Positions 51,196 to 59,938 of a stretch of DNA of 64,000 bases are shown piece after piece; within the stretch, counting starts at the first letter, position 1, and each line of letters begins with the position of its first letter. Source of the DNA: JASGJS01 sp047601185 (GTDB taxonomy: Bacteria > Pseudomonadota > Gammaproteobacteria > JAURND01); contig JASGJS010000001.1 in assembly GCA_047601185.1 (NCBI GenBank), positions 868,001-932,000 on the forward strand, read 5' to 3'. Below the pieces are notes generated by a model that searched no databases, had not been told where the DNA came from, and saw nothing but the letters and a program-made list of their open reading frames with translations. A program made the position numbers and the translations under genes.

Positions 51196-51677
51196 GTGGT
51201 CGGCACGGCTATGGTTGCAATCATCTGATCTAACAGATTCTTATGAACAGCGGGATCAATGTCATGCTGCACAATTTTTTCTGCCATATCAATTGCCAAA
51301 GTGGAAACTTGTTGTTGTAACTGCTCTCTGGCTTGTATGGTTTGTTGTTGAATCTCCGTTTTAGCTTGAGCAATTAATTTTTCGCCCTCTGTGACAGCGG
51401 CCACTTTAGCTTCTTCAACGATATGTAAAGCGCGACTTTGTGCTTGTTCCACGATGTTGGCAGCCAACGTTTTGGCTTCGTGGATGATCTCCGTTGATTT
51501 GGTCTGGGCATGCGCGAGGCTGGCTTGCCCTTTTTCGGCGGCAGCTAAGCCATCCGCAATTTGTTTTTCGCGTTTTTCCAAAGCTTTAGTAATCGGAGGC
51601 CAAACATATCGCATCGTAAAAATGACGAATACCGCGAAGGTAATCATCTGGCCTATGAGTGTGGCATTGATATCCAT
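51192..51677 (-). CDS. atpF: ATP synthase subunit b
   Basis: Subunit b forms the peripheral stalk. The 161-residue product has one N-terminal membrane helix (LIGQMITFAVFVIFTMRYVW) with the following PPITKALEKREKQI. A long alanine- and glutamine-rich dimerisation helix follows. It overlaps atpH by four bases and sits 1 bp after atpE. Confidence 0.96.
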   Translation of the reverse strand: MDINATLIGQMITFAVFVIFTMRYVWPPITKALEKREKQIADGLAAAEKGQASLAHAQTKSTEIIHEAKTLAANIVEQAQSRALHIVEEAKVAAVTEGEKLIAQAKTEIQQQTIQAREQLQQQVSTLAIDMAEKIVQHDIDPAVHKNLLDQMIATIAVPTT

Positions 51678-51678
51678 G

Positions 51679-51978
51679 TTAGCTTACCTGTTTGCCAGCG
51701 GCTTTAAAGACTTCAGCCAATAAAGGGTTTTTAGCAAATAATAAATATAATCCCATCGCAATGGAAATCGCAGCAAATGCGTCCACAAAAGCGGCCATCA
51801 TAAACATGCGTAACATTAACATGGGGCCTAATTCAGGTTGGCGAGCGACGCCTTCGAGGAATTTCCCCCCCAAAATACCAAAGCCCACTGCAGTCCCCAG
51901 CGCAGCCAAACCAATCAATAAACCCACCGCTATGGTGGTTAAACCTTGTACACTCGCAATATATTGTGCAATTTCCAT
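51679..51978 (-). CDS. atpE: ATP synthase subunit c
   Basis: Subunit c forms the membrane rotor ring. The 99-residue product has two hairpin helices. The polar loop is ARQPELGPMLM and the ion-binding carboxylate lies in the second helix (FVDAFAAISIAMGLYLLFA), where aspartate stands in the usual place of the E. coli Asp61. No sodium-type ligand set is obvious, so proton coupling is likely. Confidence 0.95.
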   Translation of the reverse strand: MEIAQYIASVQGLTTIAVGLLIGLAALGTAVGFGILGGKFLEGVARQPELGPMLMLRMFMMAAFVDAFAAISIAMGLYLLFAKNPLLAEVFKAAGKQVS

Positions 51979-52046
51979 TATTTTCCCCTTACGTTGATAA
52001 AAACCTGACTAGATATATAGTTTCGACTCTTAGAGTCAAATCTAAA

Positions 52047-52835
52047 CTAATGTGATTCATGTGCCATGCTGATATAAACAATGGTTAACATCATAAAAAT
52101 AAATGCTTGAATCACAATAATTAGAATATGAAAAATGGCCCACAGCCCACCGACGGTCCATTGGATCCACCAGGGCATCAAGGCAATTAAGATGAAAATT
52201 AATTCACCAGCAAATAAGTTTCCGAACAATCGCAATGCCAAGGAAATGGGCTTAACCACTTCTTCAATGACGCGGAATATAATGTTTAAAGGGAATAGGT
52301 ATATCCCAAAAGGCTTGGTCAGAATTTCTTTGCTGAGTCCAATAGGCCCTTTGATTTTGAGGTTGTAATAGGTGATGAGCAGAAAAACCGAGATAGACAA
52401 CGCGAATGTCATGTTAGGATCGGCTGTCGGGACGGCGCGAAAATGCGAAATGCCTAGACTGGAAGCGGCTCTGGGCAGTAAATCGACAGGGATCAAATCC
52501 ATCAAATTCATTAAAAAAACCCAGACAAAAATCGTTAATGCCAAGGGGGCAATCACTGCATTTTTGCCGTGAAAGGTCTGTTTCACATTATCTTGGACAA
52601 ATTCTACGATCATTTCGATAAAATTTTGCAAGCGACCGGGGACGCCTGCTGTTGCGGTGCGGGCGACGCGGTAAAAAACAAAGAGAAAAAGCGTGCCTAA
52701 AAAAATAGAGATGCCTAAAGTGTCTAAATGCAGTGTCCAAAAACTTTTACTTTGGCCATGAAATTGCTGCATGTTCACAGCAAATTGCTGGAGATGATGT
52801 TGAATGTATTCGCCGGCGGTCAATGAATGCTGCAT
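52047..52835 (-). CDS. atpB: ATP synthase subunit a
   Basis: Subunit a provides the proton half-channels. The 262-residue product has five or six membrane segments, and the essential arginine is in KPISLALRLFGNLFAGELIF. The N-terminus (MQHSLTAGEYIQHHLQQFAV) is typical of gammaproteobacteria. It lies 68 bp before atpE and 5 bp after atpI. Confidence 0.97.
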   Translation of the reverse strand: MQHSLTAGEYIQHHLQQFAVNMQQFHGQSKSFWTLHLDTLGISIFLGTLFLFVFYRVARTATAGVPGRLQNFIEMIVEFVQDNVKQTFHGKNAVIAPLALTIFVWVFLMNLMDLIPVDLLPRAASSLGISHFRAVPTADPNMTFALSISVFLLITYYNLKIKGPIGLSKEILTKPFGIYLFPLNIIFRVIEEVVKPISLALRLFGNLFAGELIFILIALMPWWIQWTVGGLWAIFHILIIVIQAFIFMMLTIVYISMAHESH

Positions 52836-52840
52836 ATTTC

Positions 52841-53239
52841 TTAATGGTTAGGATTTTCTTTAATCATGAATGGGGCAATCCAAAATGCGACTTGTGTCCC
52901 TATAAAGCCTATTAGACATGCTAATAGATTAAGCGACAAGAGCGGCTGCATCAGGCTGAATGCGCTGGTAATGACGATCAGTTTAATTATCTCGCAGCAG
53001 AAAAATGCTTTTACTAGGCGAGCAGCTGCTTCAGCCCGGTAATAGGCAAACCAATAGGTCGCAAACAGAAAATTGGGTAAAATATTTAAAAAACTACCAA
53101 ATAGTAGGCTTTTTGCAAGGTCTGTTTGACGTATTGTGAGGCAAATGAGTGCTATAACCAATGCAGTCGTACATTGAAATAAAAACCAGTGATTAATTAA
53201 TGTTCTGGTTTTTTGTAATGCCTGCCTCGACACATACAC
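52841..53239 (-). CDS. atpI: ATP synthase protein I
   Basis: AtpI helps assemble the c-ring. The 132-residue product has four membrane helices and the family spacing, including SLLFGSFLNILPNFLFATYW. The start codon is GTG at 53239 (product begins MYVSRQALQKTRTLINHWFL). It is the first gene of the atp operon. Confidence 0.88.
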   Translation of the reverse strand: MYVSRQALQKTRTLINHWFLFQCTTALVIALICLTIRQTDLAKSLLFGSFLNILPNFLFATYWFAYYRAEAAARLVKAFFCCEIIKLIVITSAFSLMQPLLSLNLLACLIGFIGTQVAFWIAPFMIKENPNH

Positions 53240-53275
53240 CCCTAAGCCGTATTTCTTGTCTCAAAATTGCAGGGC

Positions 53276-53304
53276 AGTATAATCATATTTTATGGGCGTC
53301 GCAA
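53276..53304 (-). promoter_or_regulatory. Probable atp operon promoter
   Basis: On the minus strand TTGCGA (53304-53299), a 17-bp spacer and TATACT (53281-53276) give a good sigma70 match 37 bp before the atpI start. It lies between atpI and the nearest REP sequence. Confidence 0.6.
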
Positions 53305-53320
53305 GGGGAAAATGTTATTT

Positions 53321-53480
53321 AGCGGGCAAGCTGCCCGCGCTCCCAAGTTTTGCGCCGCTATCACAAAAAGCCAAAACGGTTTTTTTTGCTTCTCTAAACT
53401 TTCCCTAAAGCTTAAAAATTAAAGAATAGCACTAACCTGAATGAGGCTCAGAGCCTGGGAGCGCGGGCTGCTAGCCCGCT
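53321..53480. repeat. Family C paired REP, pair 5
   Basis: The inverted arms are 53321-53344 and 53457-53480. The spacer, about 110 bp, contains a T-run and no gene. It lies between the atp promoter and the pssA 3' end. Confidence 0.75.
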
Positions 53481-53485
53481 TAATA

Positions 53486-54232
53486 TTAATCCTTACGAGA
53501 TAAAGCTTTGCGTTTATGTCGACGCCAGAGCCAAAATACTGGTCCCACCCCGATATACAACACAGAAAGCCCCAGCCAGACTAATGGCGGATCCACCGAA
53601 ATTAACACAATAAATAGTAGAATGAGTAAAATCACCACAAAGGGCACGCGGTTTTTAAAGTCAAAATCCTTAAAGCTGTAAAATCGCAATTTGCTGACCA
53701 TCAGCACGCTGATCAAAATGCTAAATAGCGCGATGACAATATTAAAGCCGCGGCCTTCCAATCCAAATTCTTGGAAGCTCCAGACTAAGCTTACCAAGAC
53801 AGAAGCCCCCGCAGGGCAGGGTAATCCTTGAAAAAAGCGTTTATCCGACACATTGGGACGGGTATTAAATCGCGCCAACCGCAAAGCGACGGTGGCCGTA
53901 AAGATAAAGGCAATCAGCCAGCCCGCTTTGCCTAAGGTGTTTAGGCCAAATAGGTAAGCAATCAGAGCAGGCGCTAAGCCAAAGCACACCATGTCGGACA
54001 AACTGTCCAATTCAGCGCCAAATAACGTTTGGGTATGGGTTAGGCGCGCAACACGGCCGTCTAAGGTATCCATCACCATCGCAACAAAAATCGCAATGGC
54101 GGCATTGTCAAACGCACCTTTCATTGCTGCGATAATGGCGTAAAAGCCAAAAAATAAGGCAGTGATGGTAAATAAATTGGGTAATAGGTAAATCCCTCGT
54201 CCTCGGGGTGTTTCTTCATTTTCTGGTAGCAT
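53486..54232 (-). CDS. pssA: CDP-diacylglycerol-serine O-phosphatidyltransferase
   Basis: PssA makes phosphatidylserine, the precursor of phosphatidylethanolamine. The 248-residue integral membrane protein has the CDP-alcohol phosphotransferase motif DTLDGRVARLTHTQTLFGAE, continuing LDSLSD. It is the membrane-bound (type II) enzyme rather than the E. coli soluble type. It diverges from a cardiolipin synthase gene, grouping two phospholipid enzymes. Confidence 0.92.
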   Translation of the reverse strand: MLPENEETPRGRGIYLLPNLFTITALFFGFYAIIAAMKGAFDNAAIAIFVAMVMDTLDGRVARLTHTQTLFGAELDSLSDMVCFGLAPALIAYLFGLNTLGKAGWLIAFIFTATVALRLARFNTRPNVSDKRFFQGLPCPAGASVLVSLVWSFQEFGLEGRGFNIVIALFSILISVLMVSKLRFYSFKDFDFKNRVPFVVILLILLFIVLISVDPPLVWLGLSVLYIGVGPVFWLWRRHKRKALSRKD

Positions 54233-54268
54233 CTTTTTTCTCCAAGTTCATATTTAGCACCCAGGTAA

Positions 54269-54386
54269 GGCAGCAATAGAAGGGGAGAGGGACTTAAAGA
54301 CTCTCTTTTTCATGGATGAAAAAGAGAAGCCTACAGGGACGTATTTACGGCGTGACTTTAAGTCCCTCTCCCCTTCTATTGCTGCC
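54269..54386. repeat. Family D long hairpin, copy D4 (inverted)
   Basis: Perfect 31-bp arms (54269-54299, 54356-54386) begin GGCAGCAATAGAAGGGGAGA. On the minus strand the core reads ACGCCGTAAATACGTCC, CTGTAGGCT, then the inner hairpin CTCTTTTTCATCC/ATGAAAAAGAG. It occupies the divergent promoter region of pssA and the cardiolipin synthase gene. Confidence 0.88.
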
Positions 54387-54470
54387 GAGTAGTGGCATTA
54401 ATCAAAGTGCTAAATCTTTAAAAATTCATTATAATATAGCAGTTGCTGGATACAACTCAAAGCAGAGGCT

Positions 54471-55616
54471 ATGGAAGCAATGACGCATCATGTTGAGGAA
54501 AGGGTCTTTTTAAAAGGTGATGATTACTTTTCCCAATTATTGGTGGATATTGCTAGCGCTCAACACACCATTTTTTTTGAAGCCTACATCTTTGAGGCCG
54601 ATGCCTTGGGTGAAAAAATTGCCGATGCATTAAGCCAGGCCGCGCGACGAGGTGTTAAAGTTCAAGTGCTGGTTGATGGTGTTGGCAGTCCCCACTGGGG
54701 CAATGCTTTGACCCAACAGTTAGAGAGCCACGGCGTAGAAACGCGGGTTTTTCATCCTTTCCCTTGGCAATTGGCACATTGGCAGCGCATGCAGATGAAA
54801 GTCTCTTTTTTATTCAGGATGGGCTATCTATTCGCCCAAATCAATAGCCGCAATCATCGCAAAACCTGTCTCATTGACGAACAGATTGTGTATGTCGGCA
54901 GCGCCAACATCCATCATCACCATTTGTCACTTGCTCAAGGTGGGGCCGGGTGGCGAGACACCGTCGTCAGATTGGTGGGCGTCCCGGTGGATGACCTAAT
55001 ATTTGCCCAGATGACGGCTTGGAATCATGTCTCCATTCCTGAACATCTTTATAAATTGTTTGGACGTCCTAATGTCAATGCGGTGATCCGACTGAACTAT
55101 AGCCGTCACCGTCGCCGTATCTTCTACAAAAATTTATTGCGTCGTTTAGCCAAATGTCGGCATCGGGTCTGGATTACCAATGCCTATTTCGTGCCTGACA
55201 ACCGGTTATTAAAAAATTTACGCGATTTGGCACAAACTGGAGTCGATGTGCGTATTATCTTACCGCATAAATCAGATATCTTGATGATGCCTTGGGCCTC
55301 CGCCATCTTCTATCAAAGCCTTTTGAAAGCGGGGGTGAGAATCTTTGAATATACCCCGGCGATGCTACATGCCAAATCCTTGATCATCGACCATTGGTTT
55401 CTGGTGGGTTCGAGTAATCTCAATCACCGTAGTTTGCTGCATGATCTAGAAGTTGATGCGAGCCTAAAATCCAGGCAAGCCAAGCAGATGTTGATGGAGC
55501 AATTTTTACACGATATGAAAAATTCGGTAGAAATCACCCTGGAAAGTTGGAATCGACGCCCTTGGTATCAAAAATGGCTGGGGCATGTGCTGTTGTATTT
55601 AAAATATTGGATTTGA
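54471..55616 (+). CDS. Cardiolipin synthase (ClsB type)
   Basis: This phospholipase D superfamily enzyme makes cardiolipin from phosphatidylglycerol or phosphatidylethanolamine. The 381-residue protein has two HKD motifs, HRKTCLID (near residue 130) and HAKSLIID (near 300), each followed by GSANI or GSSNLN. It lacks the N-terminal membrane helices of ClsA, pointing to the ClsB type. An alternative ATG lies at 54480. Confidence 0.9.
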   Translation: MEAMTHHVEERVFLKGDDYFSQLLVDIASAQHTIFFEAYIFEADALGEKIADALSQAARRGVKVQVLVDGVGSPHWGNALTQQLESHGVETRVFHPFPWQLAHWQRMQMKVSFLFRMGYLFAQINSRNHRKTCLIDEQIVYVGSANIHHHHLSLAQGGAGWRDTVVRLVGVPVDDLIFAQMTAWNHVSIPEHLYKLFGRPNVNAVIRLNYSRHRRRIFYKNLLRRLAKCRHRVWITNAYFVPDNRLLKNLRDLAQTGVDVRIILPHKSDILMMPWASAIFYQSLLKAGVRIFEYTPAMLHAKSLIIDHWFLVGSSNLNHRSLLHDLEVDASLKSRQAKQMLMEQFLHDMKNSVEITLESWNRRPWYQKWLGHVLLYLKYWI

Positions 55617-55626
55617 TGCTAGTCTT

Positions 55627-55720
55627 GTTACCCCTCATCCGCCCTATTCGGGCACCTTCTCCCACAAGGGGAGAAGGAAACAGCTTGCCACGCAAATCTA
55701 CTCAGAACCTAAATGCAAAA
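55627..55720. repeat. Family B repeat element, inverted copy 6
   Basis: GTTACCCCTCATCCGCCC, the CCTTCTCCC/GGGGAGAAGG hairpin, then GCTTGCCACGCAAATCTACT and AGAACCTAAATGC read as the complement of the 12536 copy. It follows the cardiolipin synthase stop. Confidence 0.8.
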
Positions 55721-55804
55721 AGCCCTTCATAGTGAGAATTTGCAATTTAGCTGGATCTATACTAGGCTTTCTACACAACTTAAAAACCTTCAAGGAGGAA
55801 GATC

Positions 55805-56053
55805 ATGAAGTTCAATTCTCGTGTTAAATCATTTGTGACCGTTACTGTGGTCGCTGCAGCTTTGAGTTTAACGGCTTGCACAACCAACCCTAATACTGGC
55901 CGAACCACTTTAAGCAATACCGGTAAAGGTGCCATTATTGGTGGTGTGGGTGGCGCTGCAGTGGGTGCGGCTGTTGGTGGTGGTACAGGTGCTGCAATTG
56001 GTGCAGGCGCTGGTGCTGCAACCGGTGCGGTAGTGGGTAGCCAAGTGAGATAG
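55805..56053 (+). CDS. Glycine-zipper outer-membrane lipoprotein
   Basis: The 82-residue protein has a signal peptide and lipobox LTAC at residues 22-25. A short serine/threonine linker follows. A glycine-zipper domain then alternates glycine and alanine (GAIIGGVGGAAVGAAVGGGT). Such small lipoproteins act in envelope stability. A strong AAGGAGG site precedes the ATG. It is a client of the Lgt encoded at 29748. Confidence 0.8.
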   Translation: MKFNSRVKSFVTVTVVAAALSLTACTTNPNTGRTTLSNTGKGAIIGGVGGAAVGAAVGGGTGAAIGAGAGAATGAVVGSQVR

Positions 56054-56148
56054 TCAAAGCACATCAGAAACAACTTGGCACTATCTTGTTGTTCTAGCAT
56101 GTTTCTACTCGAGTCCCGCGATTGATTCGCGGGATCTCATGCGGCGAA

Positions 56149-56394
56149 TTAAGCCGTATCTTTTTTATCTTTATCGGATGGCGTAGCTGCTGGACGAGCA
56201 TATTTCTCGCGGAAACGGCTCACGCGTCCCACATTTTCTAAAGATTTCTTTTTGCCTGTGTAAAAATCATGGCAGTTTGAGCAAATTTCCACGTTTAAAG
56301 TGGGCTTATTTAGGGTTGAGCGCGTGACAAACGTATGACCACAGCTACAAACGACGGTTATTTCTTGATAGGCAGGATGGATATCGGCTTTCAT
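56149..56394 (-). CDS. rpmE: 50S ribosomal protein L31 (zinc type)
   Basis: L31 sits at the subunit interface. The 81-residue product starts MKADIHPAYQEITVVCSCGH and has zinc cysteines at 16, 18, 38 and 41, so this is the C+ form that can release zinc. A C-terminal extension (RPAATPSDKDKKDTA) is longer than in E. coli. It stands alone between a lipoprotein gene and fabV. Confidence 0.95.
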   Translation of the reverse strand: MKADIHPAYQEITVVCSCGHTFVTRSTLNKPTLNVEICSNCHDFYTGKKKSLENVGRVSRFREKYARPAATPSDKDKKDTA

Positions 56395-56428
56395 GGCAAT
56401 GGACCTGTGTTAAAAAGGGCTTATTAAA

Positions 56429-57640
56429 TCATGCGGGGGCAATATTAGCAACCACCAAAGATTCAATCTCGACTTCTGGATTCACCTCAGCTTCATAGTC
56501 CACCCCCGCGACATTAAAGCCAAATAACCGATAAAAATCTTCTCGATAACCAGCAATGTCGGTGAGTTGTTCTAAATTATCGGTAGTGACTTGTGGCCAC
56601 AATGCTTTAACCTGTTCTTGGACTTCTGTGCGCATTTCTAAATCGTCGAGACGGATGCGACCGGCTTCATCCAAAGCCAATGGATGGTCGGCATAGAGTT
56701 GTTCTTTAAACAAACGCACCATTTGCTCAATACAGCCTTCATGGGTGCCTTGAGCTCTCATCACTTTATACAGTAAGGAAATGTATAAGGGCACGACTGG
56801 AATGGCGGCACTGGCTTGTGTCACCAACGCTTTATTGACTGAGATTAAGGCCCGCCCCTGGTAGGGTTTTAAAGTATCTTGCAAGTGTTGGGCGGTGAGC
56901 TGTAAATGGTCTTTAGCTCGACCAATGGTGCCATTTTTGTAGACGGCATGGGTCAACTCAGGGCCGATATAAGAGTAAGCGACGGTGGTGATGCCCGGGG
57001 CTAACAGATTCTCTTGTGCCAAATAATCTAGCCATAATTGCCAATCTTCACCGCCCATGACGGCAACAGTGTCGGTGATTTCTTGTTCGGAAGCGGGCTC
57101 AATGGTGATGTCTTTCACTTCGCCACGGAAAGGATCCACCGTTTTGCTGGTAAAAGTTTGGCCAATCGGTTTCAGGGTAGAGGAATGGACTTGGCCGGTT
57201 TGGGGATGAACCCTTCTGGGAGAAGCTAAACTATAGACAATAAGATCGACTTGCTTTAAATCTTCTCGAATCAGCGCTGCGACTTGTTGTTTGATCTCCG
57301 TTGAAAAGGCATCGCCATTGACGGTTTTGGCGTAATAGCCCTTGGCTTGCGCCATTTGTTCAAACGCTGCAGTGTTGTACCAACCGGCAGAAGCCGTGCG
57401 TTTATCATCGGCCGCTTTCTCATACATCACGCCTAGGGTTTTAGCGCCGGCTCCAAAAGTGGCGGCAATACGGCTGGCCAACCCATAACCTGTGGAAGCG
57501 CCAATCACTAATACATTCTTTGGCCCTTTAAAGGGACCTTGGGATTGCACATATTGGATTTGCTCTGCGACTTGGTTAAAACAGCCAGTAGGATGGGCTG
57601 TGGTGCAAATAAAGCCCCGAACTTTAGGTTGTATAATCAT
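56429..57640 (-). CDS. fabV: Trans-2-enoyl-CoA/ACP reductase FabV
   Basis: FabV catalyses the last step of fatty-acid elongation with NADH and, unlike FabI, is insensitive to triclosan. The product, about 403 residues, starts MIIQPKVRGFICTTAHPTGC. It has the cofactor motif VIGASTGYGLASRIAATFGA and the catalytic Y-x8-K (YKNGTIGRAK). The frame opens 18 codons upstream, but the family start and an AGGAAAATT site support 57640. It overlaps the dxs end by 17 bp. Confidence 0.95.
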   Translation of the reverse strand: MIIQPKVRGFICTTAHPTGCFNQVAEQIQYVQSQGPFKGPKNVLVIGASTGYGLASRIAATFGAGAKTLGVMYEKAADDKRTASAGWYNTAAFEQMAQAKGYYAKTVNGDAFSTEIKQQVAALIREDLKQVDLIVYSLASPRRVHPQTGQVHSSTLKPIGQTFTSKTVDPFRGEVKDITIEPASEQEITDTVAVMGGEDWQLWLDYLAQENLLAPGITTVAYSYIGPELTHAVYKNGTIGRAKDHLQLTAQHLQDTLKPYQGRALISVNKALVTQASAAIPVVPLYISLLYKVMRAQGTHEGCIEQMVRLFKEQLYADHPLALDEAGRIRLDDLEMRTEVQEQVKALWPQVTTDNLEQLTDIAGYREDFYRLFGFNVAGVDYEAEVNPEVEIESLVVANIAPA

Positions 57641-59501
57641 AATTTTCCTGAAGAATGAATCGTTGAGTAATGGCTGTTTGGATGCCATCAGCATCTAGGC
57701 CACAGTGTTTTAATAAAGTTTGAGAATCCCCATGCGGGATAAAGCGATCAGGTAACCCCAGATTCAAGACGGCGACAGGGCTTTTAATGGCTGCCAATAC
57801 TTCATTGACCCCGCTGCCCGCACCCCCTAACACCGCATTTTCTTCTAGCGTCACTATCAATTGATGGGTTTGGGATAAGGTCTGAATCAAAGCGCGATCT
57901 AAAGGTTTCACAAAACGCATATTGACGACGGTGGCATTTAAACGCTCGCCAACGGTCAAGGCCGTCTCTAACAAGGTTCCGAACACGAGAATAGCGATAT
58001 CTCGACCTTTACGCCGCACTTGCGCCTGACCCAAAGGAATGGCTTCTAACGTGGGGAGAAGAGTTACGCCTGAGCCTTGGCCCCTGGGATAACGGACAGC
58101 TGCCGGCCCTGGGTGACAATACGCCGTATACAGCATTTGTCGACATTCGTTTTCATCTGCAGGCGCCATTAACACCAAATTGGGGATACAGCGCAGATAG
58201 CTTAAATCAAATTGGCCATTGTGCGTGGCGCCATCGCCGCCGACTAAACCGCCGCGATCAATGGCGAGGGTGACAGGCAAATTTTGTAAGGCAATATCAT
58301 GGATCAATTGATCGTAAGCGCGTTGCAAAAAGGTGGAATAAATCGCGACAACGGGTTTGAGGCCTTCACAAGCCATTCCGGCGGCTAACGTTAAGCTATG
58401 CTGTTCGGCAATGCCGACGTCGATATATTGACTGGGAAATTGTTGGGCGAAGGACACCATGCCAGAACCTTCACACATGGCAGGCGTAATCGCCACCAGT
58501 TTAGAATCTTGTTTGGCCATGTCACAGAGCCATTGTCCAAAGACTTCAGAAAAAGTGAGGGTGGAAGGAGCAGCAGGGATTTGAGGTTTACTATGGAAGC
58601 CAGTTTTAACGGCGTGATATTCAATAGGTTGGGCTTCTGCTTGCGGGTAACCCTTGCCTTTTTGAGTAATAATATGCAGCAGTTGCGGGCCTTGCTGGCT
58701 ATGAAGATTACGTAATACCGATAGCAAAGTGGGCAAATCATGGCCATCCAGGGGTCCAAAATAATGGAAGCCCAATTCTTCGAATAAGGTGCCTGGGGTA
58801 ATAATCCCTTTGAAATGGGTTTCTGTCCGTTTAGCCAGGGTCATTAAAGAAGGCAAGCGCGAAAAAACTTTTTTGCTGCCCTCGCGCAATTGGCTATAGG
58901 CTTTTCCGGATAATATACGGGCTAAATAATTGGTTAATGCTCCGACATTTTGAGAAATGGACATTTCATTGTCGTTGAGGATCACCAATAGATTGGCATC
59001 GACACTGCCGGCATGATTAAGAGCTTCAAAAGCCATTCCGCCGGTCAACCCCCCATCGCCAATGATCGCCACAGCTTTGCGATTTATCCCCAATTGTTTA
59101 GCAGCTAACGCCATGCCCAATGCCGCGCTAATGGAGGTGGAAGAATGTCCCACACCGAAGCAATCATAAGAACTTTCTTCACGAGAAGGGAAAGGCGCCA
59201 AACCCCCCGTTTGTCGAATAGAAATGAGTTGGTCGCGCCGTTGGGTGAGGATTTTATGGGGATAGGCTTGGTGGCCCACATCCCATACTAATCGATCGTG
59301 CGGGGTGTTAAAGATGTAGTGCAGCGCTAAAGTGATTTCGACCGCCCCCATGCTGGCCCCAAAGTGCCCGCCACATTGATCCAAAGTCTGCACCAAAAAC
59401 AAGCGCATTTCTTCTGCTACCCGCTTTAATTGGGTTTCGGGTAGTTGCCGCAAGTCTTGGGGAGAATTGATCTGACTGAGCAATGGGAAATCTGCTGACA
59501 T
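57624..59501 (-). CDS. dxs: 1-deoxy-D-xylulose-5-phosphate synthase
   Basis: Dxs condenses pyruvate and glyceraldehyde-3-phosphate in the first step of the MEP isoprenoid pathway. The 625-residue product has the thiamine-binding motif GDGGLTGGMAFEALNHAGSV followed by ILNDNEMSISQNVG. Other motifs are HFGASMGAVEITLALHYIFN and the transketolase-like central domain (AIDRGGLVGGDGATHNGQFD). It is coupled to fabV by a 17-bp overlap. No other MEP genes are adjacent. Confidence 0.97.
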   Translation of the reverse strand: MSADFPLLSQINSPQDLRQLPETQLKRVAEEMRLFLVQTLDQCGGHFGASMGAVEITLALHYIFNTPHDRLVWDVGHQAYPHKILTQRRDQLISIRQTGGLAPFPSREESSYDCFGVGHSSTSISAALGMALAAKQLGINRKAVAIIGDGGLTGGMAFEALNHAGSVDANLLVILNDNEMSISQNVGALTNYLARILSGKAYSQLREGSKKVFSRLPSLMTLAKRTETHFKGIITPGTLFEELGFHYFGPLDGHDLPTLLSVLRNLHSQQGPQLLHIITQKGKGYPQAEAQPIEYHAVKTGFHSKPQIPAAPSTLTFSEVFGQWLCDMAKQDSKLVAITPAMCEGSGMVSFAQQFPSQYIDVGIAEQHSLTLAAGMACEGLKPVVAIYSTFLQRAYDQLIHDIALQNLPVTLAIDRGGLVGGDGATHNGQFDLSYLRCIPNLVLMAPADENECRQMLYTAYCHPGPAAVRYPRGQGSGVTLLPTLEAIPLGQAQVRRKGRDIAILVFGTLLETALTVGERLNATVVNMRFVKPLDRALIQTLSQTHQLIVTLEENAVLGGAGSGVNEVLAAIKSPVAVLNLGLPDRFIPHGDSQTLLKHCGLDADGIQTAITQRFILQENYDYTT

Positions 59502-59582
59502 GGTAAAAATAAAAGTGGGCTATGGAGGGTTAATCTAACATAAAGCCATCTCTTTCACAAATGTGAAAATGGGTGAATTTTT

Positions 59583-59748
59583 AGCGGGCAAGCTGCCCGC
59601 GCTCCCAAATCCGTGCCCTTTATTCCCAAGTGCCAAGTGATGATTGGGTGCTTTCTTAGACTTTCATGAGAAAAAGCGCTCTCATGTTGGATGATGGCTT
59701 ATCGCTTTTGAAGAGCTCGAGCCCGGGAGCGCGGGCTGCTAGCCCGCT
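59583..59748. repeat. Family C paired REP, pair 6
   Basis: The inverted arms are 59583-59606 and 59725-59748. The spacer contains the palindrome ATGAGAAAAAGCGCTCTCAT. It follows the dxs start region, so the dxs promoter is either within the spacer or in the 80 bp before the ATG. Confidence 0.75.
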
Positions 59749-59878
59749 TCATAATTCATATTTCATAAATCAGCCATTGCCTACATTTTTCCCGCTTGGA
59801 TTATGGTTAAATGCTTACATCCTTGGTTATGAGAGTTTCCTGCGAGATGCTTTTTCCCCACGGATGGGGAGCCAAGGA

Positions 59879-59902
59879 TAGTAAGGGTGCGAGCCCTTAC
59901 TA
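59879..59902. terminator. Perfect short hairpin
   Basis: TAGTAAGGG, a six-base loop and CCCTTACTA form a 9-bp perfect stem. It lies just upstream of a small open frame and may be a regulatory or terminator hairpin; no T-run follows. Confidence 0.4.
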
Positions 59903-59938
59903 CGGAAGCGACAACGTATTTTATCTTGGGCTATTGTT

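Noticed and set aside
55780..56100. Proline/alanine-rich frame opposite the glycine-zipper lipoprotein
   Set aside because: The PAP repeats are the reverse reading of the glycine-zipper codons; the sense frame has a lipobox and AAGGAGG.
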